Shown here: positions 16,842 through 25,600 of the stretch, in pieces | Position numbering within the stretch: position 1 is the stretch's first letter | Layout of the letters: each line of letters begins with the position of its first letter | Assembly (NCBI GenBank): GCA_043801445.1 | Contig: JAZDMB010000061.1 | Location: 1-60,416, forward strand | DNA length: 60,416 bases | Direction of reading: 5' to 3' | DNA from: JAZDFP01 sp043801445 | Lineage (GTDB): Bacteria > Planctomycetota > MHYJ01 > JACQXL01 | The notes under the pieces: generated by a model | Told to the model about the DNA's origin: nothing | The model's input: only the letters and a program-made list of their open reading frames with translations | Databases searched by the model: none | Made by a program: the position numbers and the translations under genes

Positions 16842-17912
16842 TTAATCCTTATAAATAGCGATTTTGTTTGCCTTACCATTTTTCTTTATTTTCTGTTTCG
16901 GTGTTCCTCTTAAATGATTTTTGCCAATTAAATATTCTCGCCGTTCTTCTAATAGAGCAAGTTGAGATGAAACCCTTTTATATTCCATTTTGTTAGATTC
17001 CGCACTAATTTTTTTATTTATCCTGCTCTGGCTCGGAAGCAAGGTGGTATAGGCATTCAGTTTGGCAATCGCATCTTTAACAAAGTTCTTATTTATATCA
17101 CAACCAATAAACTTTCTGCCATAGGCAATGCATAAATTCAACATAGTTCCGGAGCCTAAAAATGGCTCAAAAACAGTATCGCCTTCATCTGTCACGGACA
17201 ACAACAATCTCTTTACTATTTTGTTTGGAAAAGTTGCGGTATGACCTGTTCTAGGTTCAGTAGATGCTATCCATACCTGATTGTCTAATCTTAATTTTCC
17301 ACTCTGTCCCATTATCATAATATGTTCGGCATTAAATTTATAGATGCCTTTTTTCGTAAAATGTAGAATATATTCAGCGCTTTGTCTAACACGGTCTTTT
17401 ACATTTTCAGGCATAGGATTAGGCTTCTCCCAGATGATGTGTTGCCTCCAAATAAACCCCATATCAACCAATTTGATTGCTATTCTATAAGGTATCCCGC
17501 ATAACGACTTGTTTTTTATTATATCGTGTCTGGCTGTTACAGAACTCGTATTACCTTGCCCATTAGAATCTAATCCATATCTCCGATAAGATATGTCTTT
17601 ATTATGCTCCCAATGATTATGATGTGAACGAGATACTCCACTACCCATATAACTATCTTGTATCACAATAAAAATAGACCCGTCATCTTTAATTATTCGT
17701 AATAGTGAAGCAAATAAGTTAACATTCCTGTCTATATAGTCCTCAAATTTCTCGCTCCCAAACTCTTTTTTATCATCCGTGAAGTTTCGTTTCCCCCAAT
17801 AAGTAGGACTGGTTATAACGGCTTGAATGGTGTCTTTTGGTAAATGATTTAAGCATTCAAAGACATCTCCTCCAAATAGTTTTATTTTATCATCAGAATA
17901 CATTAATTCCAT
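16842..17912 (-). CDS. DNA methyltransferase, beta class, probably N4-cytosine
   Basis: A 356-residue SAM-dependent DNA methyltransferase. The catalytic motif IV TSPTYW (about residues 35-40) precedes the SAM-binding motif FEPFLGSGTM (about 247), the order of the beta class. The SPxY form of motif IV is typical of N4-cytosine enzymes. The target-recognition region lies between them, with HNHWEHNKDISYRRYGLDSN. GGGAGGG precedes the ATG. An HNH nuclease gene ends 11 bases upstream, so the two form a likely restriction-modification pair. Specificity cannot be read from the sequence. Confidence 0.87.
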   Translation of the reverse strand: MELMYSDDKIKLFGGDVFECLNHLPKDTIQAVITSPTYWGKRNFTDDKKEFGSEKFEDYIDRNVNLFASLLRIIKDDGSIFIVIQDSYMGSGVSRSHHNHWEHNKDISYRRYGLDSNGQGNTSSVTARHDIIKNKSLCGIPYRIAIKLVDMGFIWRQHIIWEKPNPMPENVKDRVRQSAEYILHFTKKGIYKFNAEHIMIMGQSGKLRLDNQVWIASTEPRTGHTATFPNKIVKRLLLSVTDEGDTVFEPFLGSGTMLNLCIAYGRKFIGCDINKNFVKDAIAKLNAYTTLLPSQSRINKKISAESNKMEYKRVSSQLALLEERREYLIGKNHLRGTPKQKIKKNGKANKIAIYKD

Positions 17913-17923
17913 ATTACCCTCCC

Positions 17924-18616
17924 TTATCTCATTTTAAGATTACTGATATTCTGATTATTGGCTTGTATTATATCAAACTTTTCAGGGTACGCTAAAGCAC
18001 ATTTTTCACAATTATTTTTATTGCAAATATTACAGATCTTGTTTTTCTCTGCGTTTACCAATACAGATAGTAATTGCCAATTTCCCGATTCATCTGTTCC
18101 ACCTTTAGATATGGGTTTACGATGGTCGTAGGTAGCACTCACTAGAGATTTACAGAAAAAGTGTATGCCTTTTAACTCACGCGATAACTTAATGCCGGTT
18201 ATATTGCATTTTCCCCTGGATTTATTGTAGATATCATTTAGTTGTTGCTCATTTAAGGTGCCACGATATTCTGGTAATGCTAAAGAAATAAACTCATTAG
18301 ATTCTTTATGGCCATAATACTTAAATAGTTTTTCTATATCAATCTTTACATGCATTACCTTTTGTCGTCCCCTCTTCTCAATAAGAAAGTTTGAGAAACC
18401 ATTGCCAATTCTCAAGTCAGAGTGAGCCCGGTTGGGGTCGTGCAGTATGTTATCCAACATATGTATATTGATAAATTTAGGATATGCACGTAATAGTTCC
18501 TTCATTACTGTGAAAGCCCTTTTGATTTTTAGTTGGAATCGTAATGTTTTCCCGTTATGGGTTATTTCAAATTGTTTCTTATCCTCATCTAATATACGAA
18601 AACTATAGTTTTTCAT
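17924..18616 (-). CDS. HNH endonuclease, likely restriction partner
   Basis: A 230-residue protein with an HNH/ββα-metal motif in the C-terminal half: YDHRKPISKGGTDESGNWQL, where His and the distal Asn are conserved. It is followed by ICNICNKNNCEKC, a four-Cys zinc-binding cluster that stabilises many HNH folds. The N-terminal half (about residues 1-130) shows no known domain and may recognise DNA. It is 11 bases upstream of the methyltransferase and likely shares its transcript. The restriction role is inferred from this pairing. Confidence 0.78.
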   Translation of the reverse strand: MKNYSFRILDEDKKQFEITHNGKTLRFQLKIKRAFTVMKELLRAYPKFINIHMLDNILHDPNRAHSDLRIGNGFSNFLIEKRGRQKVMHVKIDIEKLFKYYGHKESNEFISLALPEYRGTLNEQQLNDIYNKSRGKCNITGIKLSRELKGIHFFCKSLVSATYDHRKPISKGGTDESGNWQLLSVLVNAEKNKICNICNKNNCEKCALAYPEKFDIIQANNQNISNLKMR

Positions 18617-18767
18617 CTTTTATACAGTCGTTCCTTTCTTTTATATCAGCCGATATCCATCATATCAAACCTGACTGGTTCTCTTTTACGGTTTCTATAC
18701 AGTTACTATAGAGAAAAACTCTGTTTCTCTCAAGAAAATATCCGACTTTCATATGACGAATACGGGT

Positions 18768-19277
18768 TTACATAAACCTTTCAAATCTATCCTTTTTCAC
18801 CTTGCAGATAGGACAAATATCAGGCGGTTCGTCCCGGGCACAAAGATACCCACATACCTTACATCTCCATACCGGTAAAGATAAATTAGCCATATTACCT
18901 GTTACAGACTTGGAGCTGGTTATTTCTCTTTTATCCAGCGGCACTCGTCGCTCGGGTATACTCGTTAATTTCTTCTCCCCTTTTATAATCTTCTCGGAAA
19001 CATAAAGCGCACAATAACACGCTCCGTATTCGCTCAAATCTTTATCCCGATAATCACATGGACATATAATGTCAATATCTTTTGCCTTATCGCCGGATGC
19101 CAGCCTACAAGGACATGCCCAATAACCGTATCTCTTTTCATTTATGAGTAATCCTATAATTAAAGCCTTAGTGAATTCAATATCAGGATTAAAATAATAC
19201 CCGAATTTCTCCGCGTCATTTTTTAGCCTGATATATGTACCCTGAACTAGCTCATCACTAACAGCAATATTATCCAT
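18768..19277 (-). CDS. Ferredoxin:thioredoxin reductase catalytic domain fused to rubredoxin
   Basis: A 169-residue fusion. Residues 1-110 match the ferredoxin:thioredoxin reductase catalytic (beta) subunit, with CPC (55-57), CPC (72-74) and CYC (87-89), which hold the [4Fe-4S] cluster and redox disulfide. Residues 136-169 form a rubredoxin-like iron site, WRCKVCGYLCARDEPP then CPICKVKKDRF. The enzyme would pass electrons from ferredoxin or rubredoxin to a thioredoxin- or glutaredoxin-like protein. A glutaredoxin-like gene lies 25 bases upstream on the same strand and is the natural partner candidate. The third CxC pair has Tyr where plant enzymes have His. Confidence 0.87.
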   Translation of the reverse strand: MDNIAVSDELVQGTYIRLKNDAEKFGYYFNPDIEFTKALIIGLLINEKRYGYWACPCRLASGDKAKDIDIICPCDYRDKDLSEYGACYCALYVSEKIIKGEKKLTSIPERRVPLDKREITSSKSVTGNMANLSLPVWRCKVCGYLCARDEPPDICPICKVKKDRFERFM

Positions 19278-19302
19278 TATCTGATATCCTATTTGTAAAA
19301 AT

Positions 19303-19584
19303 CTATAGGCCTAAAACTATTTTCATTTCATCTTCTTTATATCCGACAATGGCTTTAGTTTTGTTCACGACCATAGTTGGGAATGAGCATTGCGGATTAA
19401 ACCGCATAATATCATTGACCACTTCTTGACGCTCCTTACCTTGCAAGCCATCCACATCTATGTAATAATAATCAATACTCATCTTATTTAAAAAGTCCTT
19501 GGTCTTTCTGCACCATACACACGTGCTCAAGGCGTATAACCTGACATCTCTCTTTTGATTTCCCTCGACATGTTTCAAGTCCAT
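19303..19584 (-). CDS. Glutaredoxin-like thiol redox protein
   Basis: A 93-residue thioredoxin-fold protein with active site CVWC (residues 22-25), cis-proline loop SFPTMVV, and YKEDEM near the C-terminus, like NrdH or Grx-type proteins. Unlike glutathione-dependent Grx (CPYC), the CVWC form next to a ferredoxin:thioredoxin reductase suggests reduction by that enzyme. An AGGAG lies eight bases before the ATG, just after a perfect 12-bp hairpin. Confidence 0.82.
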   Translation of the reverse strand: MDLKHVEGNQKRDVRLYALSTCVWCRKTKDFLNKMSIDYYYIDVDGLQGKERQEVVNDIMRFNPQCSFPTMVVNKTKAIVGYKEDEMKIVLGL

Positions 19585-19603
19585 TATTTACTCCTGACTA
19601 TTT

Positions 19604-19630
19604 GAGATTGTTGACAAAGTCAACAATCTC
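19604..19630. repeat. Perfect 12-bp hairpin upstream of the glutaredoxin gene
   Basis: GAGATTGTTGAC, loop AAA, GTCAACAATCTC. It lies 20 bases 5' of the glutaredoxin start on the minus transcript. There is no T-run, so it is either a processing or stability element or part of a repeat. Confidence 0.7.
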
Positions 19631-19693
19631 ACCCTGAAAGGAGTGAAGGGTCTCAAAACTGTGCTTGGTGAGATTCTTCGCTTCGCTCAGAAT

Positions 19694-19723
19694 GAGACCG
19701 TTGAAATGTTTTTCAACGGTCTC
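19694..19723. repeat. Perfect 13-bp hairpin after the SDR gene
   Basis: GAGACCGTTGAAA, loop TGTT, TTTCAACGGTCTC, three bases beyond the SDR stop codon. The flank CTCAGAATGAGACCG is shared with a hairpin at 50498-50527 that has the same outer arms but a different interior. A terminator role is possible, though no T-run follows on the minus strand. Confidence 0.7.
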
Positions 19724-19726
19724 AAA

Positions 19727-20473
19727 TTAAATATACTGTCCGCCGTCAACTTTAATTACTTCACCGGTCAAATGCCGTGCTTTCTCGGAACACAAAAAAC
19801 TAACCACCCAAGCAACCTCTTCAGGTTTACCGATTCTGCCCAGCACGATTTCAGCCAGTGCCTTCTGCTTGACATCTTCGGGAGCGTTGATAACCATATC
19901 GGTCTCAATTAAACCAGGCGCTACGGCATTGACATTGACACTGAATTTACCTAATTCACGAGCGACTGATTTAGTCAATCCGATGATACCTGCCTTTGAT
20001 GCCGAATAATTTGACTGCCCGAATTTACCTCTGATTCCGTTGATTGAAGTGATATTAACTATCTTACCGTGGTTCTGTGTTTTGAAAATACCGGCAATTG
20101 ACCTGATATAATTAAAACAACCTTTCAGGTTGATATCCATTACGCTGTCCCATTGTTCCGGAGTCATTTTCCAGATAACCGCATCCTGGTTAATACCGGC
20201 ATTATTAACCAGTATATCAAGACTCCCGAATTCTTTCAATGCCGCCTGGACCATCTTATCGGCATCGGCATAATTCGACACGTCAGCCTGAACCGCCAAT
20301 CCTTTCTGTCCCATCTTTTTTATTTCATCGACTATTTTATTAGCCTCATCTGCGTGTTTGCGGTAATTAATGGCAACGTTAGCGCCGTTGCGCGCCAAAT
20401 CCAGGGCGATGGCTGCGCCTATTCCGATACTACCACCTGTAACTATTGCACCTTTGTTTTCTAAATCTTTCAT
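19727..20473 (-). CDS. Short-chain dehydrogenase/reductase (FabG/BadH-like)
   Basis: A 248-residue classical SDR with TGGSIGIG for NAD(P) binding (residues 12-19), LVNNAG, NITSINGIRGKFGQSNYSASK for the catalytic Ser, Tyr and Lys, and VAPGLIETDM. The YSASK and N-terminal Arg-His region (NYRKHADE) suggest NADP preference. It follows bamA by 18 bases, so it probably acts in the same pathway, for example as the hydroxyacyl-CoA dehydrogenase that precedes BamA; BadH of Rhodopseudomonas is an SDR. Alternatives are FabG or acetoacetyl-CoA reductase, the latter given the nearby phasin-like gene. Confidence 0.85.
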   Translation of the reverse strand: MKDLENKGAIVTGGSIGIGAAIALDLARNGANVAINYRKHADEANKIVDEIKKMGQKGLAVQADVSNYADADKMVQAALKEFGSLDILVNNAGINQDAVIWKMTPEQWDSVMDINLKGCFNYIRSIAGIFKTQNHGKIVNITSINGIRGKFGQSNYSASKAGIIGLTKSVARELGKFSVNVNAVAPGLIETDMVINAPEDVKQKALAEIVLGRIGKPEEVAWVVSFLCSEKARHLTGEVIKVDGGQYI

Positions 20474-20491
20474 AGTATTAATAATAAAATG

Positions 20492-21625
20492 TTATTTGGG
20501 TTTAGGCATCACCTGATTGATTAACTCTTCATCAAACGGATGCCCTTCTGCTATAAGTTGACGGTATTTAATAAAATCTATTGTATCCTTGCCGGTGATT
20601 TTCTTGGTATTAAATGCGTTAAAACCGATAAATGCCTCAGTCGCCATATTAGCGGCTAACCAGTGTCGGTTAGGCAGTTTCTGCTGGTCCCAATAAACTT
20701 TCTTCTTCAAACGGACGCTATCGATTGTTTTAGTCAGGCAACCAGGCATCAAGTTGGTCATTGTCCATATAATATTATGAACCGCTTTATCAAGTAATTC
20801 AAAATCAGTCGTGGCGGTCTTGAGAAATAACTTAGCATCTTCGGCTTCTTTGCCTTTCTTAAATTCGCCGTACACAATCTCGCCGTCTTCCACATAACAG
20901 TCTGTAACGATTAAAGGATTACGAATGAATTTATCGTTATGTTTAATCACCGGAACAACCTTGCTGACTAAACCCAACAATTTCATTTTATAGGCGCTCC
21001 AGATTTCGCAGGAAGTGCAGGACCAGAGTGCGTTTTCTATGCCGATAAAGAGAGGCAGGAAATCAGTAGCCCCTCCGTCCGGTGCTGAACCGTGCCGCGG
21101 TCCGGCCTGGCCGTATATCGCCAGGTCAGATGAAATCGTTATATCACAAGCCATCCCGATTTCCTGACCGCCCGCCACACGCATCCCGTTAACCCGGCAG
21201 ATTACCGGCTTCTTGCAATTAAGTATGCCATCCACCATCGCATTAAATAAATCCATATAATTGCCGTATTCGGTCGGATTCATAGAATAATACTCGGCAT
21301 ATTCCTTGGTATTACCTCCGGTGCAGAATGCCTTATCTCCGGCGCCCGTGAAAACAACGGCTACTACACTATTATCACAAGAAGCGCGTTGAAAGCCGGC
21401 AATGACACCCTTGACCATCCTGGTGTTATAAGAATTATACTGGGCCGGATTATTCAATGTTATCCATGCCGAATAAAGACCTTTAACTGACTCGTTATTA
21501 GCAATATTAATGATGGGCTTTTTCTCGTAAATAATACCCGGCGCTTCGGTGCCGAAAAACTCTTCGCTGAAAAGATAATGTTCCTTGTGTGATTTGTCAC
21601 GCTCCATCCAATACATCTTACTCAT
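20492..21625 (-). CDS. bamA: 6-Oxocyclohex-1-ene-1-carbonyl-CoA hydrolase (BamA/Oah)
   Basis: A 377-residue crotonase-superfamily enzyme that hydrolyses the ring of 6-oxocyclohex-1-ene-1-carbonyl-CoA to 3-hydroxypimelyl-CoA, the marker step of anaerobic aromatic degradation. It is longer than ordinary crotonases and shows the family features WITLNNPAQYNSYNTRMVKG, GDKAFCTGGNTKEYAEYY, RVNGMRVAGGQEIGMACD and GPRHGSAPDGGATDFLPLFI. The ATG at 21625 has GGAAAGGA upstream. It heads the SDR gene. With the reductase subunits and the dienoyl-CoA hydratase it completes most of the upper benzoyl-CoA route here. Confidence 0.86.
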   Translation of the reverse strand: MSKMYWMERDKSHKEHYLFSEEFFGTEAPGIIYEKKPIINIANNESVKGLYSAWITLNNPAQYNSYNTRMVKGVIAGFQRASCDNSVVAVVFTGAGDKAFCTGGNTKEYAEYYSMNPTEYGNYMDLFNAMVDGILNCKKPVICRVNGMRVAGGQEIGMACDITISSDLAIYGQAGPRHGSAPDGGATDFLPLFIGIENALWSCTSCEIWSAYKMKLLGLVSKVVPVIKHNDKFIRNPLIVTDCYVEDGEIVYGEFKKGKEAEDAKLFLKTATTDFELLDKAVHNIIWTMTNLMPGCLTKTIDSVRLKKKVYWDQQKLPNRHWLAANMATEAFIGFNAFNTKKITGKDTIDFIKYRQLIAEGHPFDEELINQVMPKPK

Positions 21626-21887
21626 TATTTATCCTTTCCGTAAAATAATATTTTCTTATCACCAAATAAACTGATGATGAATATGGATTTAATAAATACC
21701 AATCTATCATCTGTCAAGAAATAGAATAAAAACTAATAAGACTCGGAAATATTTTATTTGATTACACCATGATTAATCAGATTAAATGGATAATCAATCC
21801 GCTAAATCAGCCTTATCCCGATGTCCATCGAGACAGGTCTGCGTTTTCCGATAGTTTCCTTTTTTTACATCAAGAATAAAATTATCC
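21626..21887. other. Non-coding divergent region upstream of bamA and the phasin-like gene
   Basis: AT-rich, with no gene. It includes a CCCGATGTCCATCGAGACAGG element at about 21819-21839, related to the palindromic core found at 50.5 kb and within murJ. Promoters for bamA should lie here, but I cannot point to a clear one. Confidence 0.45.
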
Positions 21888-21915
21888 TTGACAAATATTT
21901 ATTAGTTGGTATGAT
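21888..21915 (+). promoter_or_regulatory. Sigma70-type promoter of the phasin-like gene
   Basis: TTGACA at 21888-21893 and TATGAT at 21910-21915 with a 16-bp spacer: a full -35 box and a one-mismatch -10 box. It lies 166 bases before the phasin-like start, leaving a long leader with two tiny open frames and a hairpin. Confidence 0.75.
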
Positions 21916-21956
21916 ACCATTGTTTAGTTATTAAAAATAAAAATGGGAGGGAAAAA

Positions 21957-22063
21957 ATGACTACCGCATGCGGCTAAGATCCCCGTTAGGAAAAGGCAGT
22001 GATATCTTCTAACGGGGCTAAGGAAATACCATGAGTATTCTTAACATCTATAAAAACATGTAA
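21957..22063 (+). promoter_or_regulatory. Leader with two minimal open frames and a hairpin
   Basis: After GGGAGGG, a six-codon frame (ATG at 21957, peptide MTTACG, stop at 21977) contains the palindrome CCGCATGCGG. A hairpin follows: CCCCGTTAG (21981-21989) paired with CTAACGGGG (22009-22017). A ten-codon frame (MSILNIYKNM, 22031-22063) then precedes the phasin Shine-Dalgarno. This layout could control translation or mRNA stability. Chance cannot be excluded, since CTAACGGGG is a repeated phrase in this genome. Confidence 0.4.
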
Positions 22064-22081
22064 ATAAAAGGAGCAAATAAT

Positions 22082-22351
22082 ATGTTCGACCAACAAAAAA
22101 TGGCTCAAACGATTTTTAACATGGTAAAAGACTATACCAATACTGCCATGCAGGTAATGAAAACATCAGCTGAACAGTACGAAAAAACCTTTGACGCAAT
22201 GGCTAAACAGGGTTTGGTTATGCAGGAAGAAGGCCAGAAACTTATGAGTGACTGGACTAACAAAACAAAACAAGCCCAACAGCAGTATTGTAAGACGATG
22301 GACGAAAATATGAAGAAAATGGAAAACTTCTTCAATCATCAATCAAAATAG
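22082..22351 (+). CDS. Phasin-like helical protein
   Basis: An 89-residue, Gln/Lys/Met-rich, wholly helical protein without a signal peptide (FNMVKDYTNTAMQVMKTSAE, then MQEEGQKLMSDWTNKTKQAQ). Composition and pattern resemble phasins, which coat polyhydroxyalkanoate granules. AAGGAG stands eight bases before the ATG, with a strong promoter upstream and a strong terminator downstream, as expected of an abundant protein. No PHA synthase is in the window, so the assignment is tentative; another coiled-coil protein is possible. Confidence 0.6.
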   Translation: MFDQQKMAQTIFNMVKDYTNTAMQVMKTSAEQYEKTFDAMAKQGLVMQEEGQKLMSDWTNKTKQAQQQYCKTMDENMKKMENFFNHQSK

Positions 22352-22371
22352 GTGGGAATCAGCAATGTTGA

Positions 22372-22410
22372 CCCCGCCCCCCGACGTAACGTCGGGGGAC
22401 GGGGTTTTTT
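22372..22410 (+). terminator. Rho-independent terminator of the phasin-like gene
   Basis: A 15-bp GC-rich stem with one mismatch (left arm CCCCGCCCCCCGACG, loop TAA, right arm CGTCGGGGGACGGGG) followed by TTTTTT. It lies 20 bases after the stop codon. Confidence 0.93.
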
Positions 22411-22647
22411 ATTCTAGTATAGGAAAGTATAAACACGAATAGGACGAATTAAGACGAATCAAACGAATAAGAAATTGCCAATTTAGATTCCTATCCCCAA
22501 AGAATATTCGTGACATTCGCTCCATTCGTGCCATTCGTGTTCCTCTTTTTTCTTGACTAAAACTCTTTTATTTCTACAAATAAGCAACAGAATGAACGAT
22601 GGATCGGCAAACTCACTATTAAACTAAATACCGAGCGGAGTTGAAGT
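22411..22647. repeat. ACGAAT/ATTCGT phrase-filled gap
   Basis: Contains TAGTATAGGAAAGTAT (inverted copy near 41776-41791) and runs of ACGAAT and ATTCGTG phrases like those at 1-125 and 3.8-3.9 kb. There is no gene. GGAG before the AsmA start is the only control site visible. Confidence 0.5.
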
Positions 22648-25600
22648 ATGGAAAAGAAAAGAACTTTATTGCGTAAGATTTTCCGAACCGGGTTATTTCT
22701 TAGTATAGGATTAATCGTTCTGCTGATACTGCTTATTATTTTGACGCCTTATATCGCCCCGCCTATTGTGAAATCAATAATTAAATCCAAGATAGGCGAG
22801 TATGTCAATGGCACAGTTGAATTAAAATCATGTTCTTTCTCATGGTCCGGTGCGGTTCATCTGGGCGAATTTTCCATCACGCCGCCTTCTGCCGCAGAAC
22901 CAATTATCTCCATCAAGGATATCAATACTAAAGTTAACCTCAAGGCACTTCTCGCTTCCAAATTAATCGCCGATGTATCGGTGGATAAACCGATAATTTC
23001 AATCATCCGCGATAAAAACGGAAAACTCAATATTGATAAATTACTTAAGGAGACCAAACAGAGCACAGCTTCGTATAACTCAATCGTATCTACTTTATAC
23101 GCAGAAAGCCTTCCTACTCCTCTGAATGGTCGCCAGGTCGTGCAGGTGCAATCTGTTATTCCCTTTATTAAATTTAACCTCAATGTCCAAAACGGCGCTT
23201 TAAATATTACAGATAGTCTTAAAGGCAATACAACGCAATTCAGTAATATCAAATTAGCAATTATTGTTGACACTATAGACAATCCCATATCTTTTGATAT
23301 TAGCGCCGATGAACTATCATCCGGAAAACAAACTCGTACCGCCGGACTGAAAGGACAATTAAAGATTACTAAGGATAACCTGATTAACCTGCAGTCTGCA
23401 ACCGGTCAAATTACTTATACTATCCAGAATCTTTCTCTCGAAAACTTATCAGCCGCGGTAAGTATCTATCTACCGATTGATAGTCTATCCGGCCAGGTCA
23501 ATGGTCAGGGTAACTATGATATCAATGGCTTCCCATCTATTAAAGGTTCAGGTCAGATTATCATGGAAGAGGTAGTGATTGAGAGTAAAACCCTTACCTC
23601 TGAACCCATTAAATTGCCCCGCATTGCCCTGATAAGCCAATTCACGGTGGATGCGACCGGTAACGGCCAGCAAGAGGTAACCTTTGACGCAGGCAGTTTA
23701 TTGAATGCCGGATTGACTACCCAATTCACAGGCATCAATGGTCCATCCGCAAATTTAGACAGCGTGCTTAAACTCAAGTCTAATGTAAAAGATATCAGCC
23801 AGTCTTTACGCAATGTACTGCAACTGAAAACGGCTTACCAACTTGAAGGCAACCTTGAAGGACAGATAAAAGCTAAAATAGTGTTGAAAGAACAGAATAT
23901 CCGTCAGGCAGATATTGACGGAGCCTTATGGATTAATAACCTCAATGCCGTTTCTGATAACGGTCAGAAGACACCGATTGAACCGGGCATAAATATAGCG
24001 CTCAAGACACAGTTAGACGGCGATAAAGGAACCATAAATGTATCAACTTTGCAGTTAGATACTTTTTTCATGCACGCTACTGGTAATGCCGATATTACCC
24101 AACTCCAGTTTTTACCCAAGGGCATTTCAACGGACAATGCGGTAATCAAAACAAACTTTACGGTTAATATCGGGTTAACTGAGTTATTCAATAAACTAAA
24201 TTCCTTTATGACGCTTCCGCCCATTAATCCGGCCGGCACAATTGAAGGGGCTTTGTCGTTATCCGGTACAACGGATAATGTCCAGCTGAATGGTCATTTG
24301 GCAGGAAAGAAATTATCGTGTGCCATAGACAGAGGACAAGTATCTAATATCCCATCGGCTAACAACGTAGTTAATCTTGGACCTTATGACATCTCATTAG
24401 ATTCGAGCGGTATGCTTAATATGCGCGCTAATGCTAATTCCAACATTAACTATAGCATGGTAATCACTGATGCTTCATCTACTAATCTGATTAAAGTGAA
24501 TGGTTCCGAGACATTACAAAATATTACGCAGGGCATCGGGAATATGGTCTGTGAAGGCAAGACCGATATCTTAATAAACTTTAAGCCTATTGTTAATACT
24601 GTTGCGCAATTTGTTCCTGCGCTGGCTAATCTCAATGTGGAAGGAACAGCCGCCACCACTATCAAATACGACTTCAGAAATAATGAATTGCACATTCAGG
24701 ATGAACCGAAAGTCTCTATAACTTCAGTGAACGGTAAAATAGGAACAACACCGGTTAAGGCGGAAAATATTGAGTTTTCAGGCAAGCGTGATGTCATACT
24801 TAACCTCAAAGATAAAATGGCAATCACTATCAATGAACTGAATATGACAGGTCCAGGTCTGACACTGGCAATGCAAGGTACGGTTAATGAAATACTCGGC
24901 ACACCCCAATTTAATATAAAACTTCAGGGAAAGATTGAACCCGAACCATTGGTGCAGAAAATCGGTGCGTTATTGGGCGGTCTAACCATTTCCGGCAAGC
25001 CGTTAACTATGAGTTTTGAACTGGAAGGTACCCCGGAATCATTAAAATCTTCCGGCCAGGCGCAAACCGCTGTCATTACCGGCCATGGTAGTTTCCTCGG
25101 TGAAACCGGACTGTCACAGACTAATATGAAATGTAATTATGACCTTACTTTGGAACTTAAGCCCGAATCTATCAATGCTGTTATACGTCAGATGAATTAT
25201 CAATCCGATACAGCCACGATGTCATTTAGCGGCAAAGCATCCCTGCCCCAAAATAATATCGCGCTTGATGCCAAACTATCGGTTAATCTGGACCTGGCTA
25301 AAGCCGCGCACGACCTGGCGGCTTTTATCAATTTACCACCTGATTATTCGGTTAGCGGACTCTGCACCGGCGATATGACTATCAAAACCCAGAATGATAT
25401 TATTTCCGCAGTAGGCAAAAACAACATCACCCAATTCGCATTAAACGGACCGGATAAAAGCAAGTCTATCAGCGAACCTAAAATGGATTTTAACTATGAA
25501 CTATTATTGGATGCGAATAAGTTTAATTTTAACATTAAACAATTCGAATTAACTTCAGGTATTCTGGATGGCAGTATCTCAGGCGAATTACTCAATCTCA

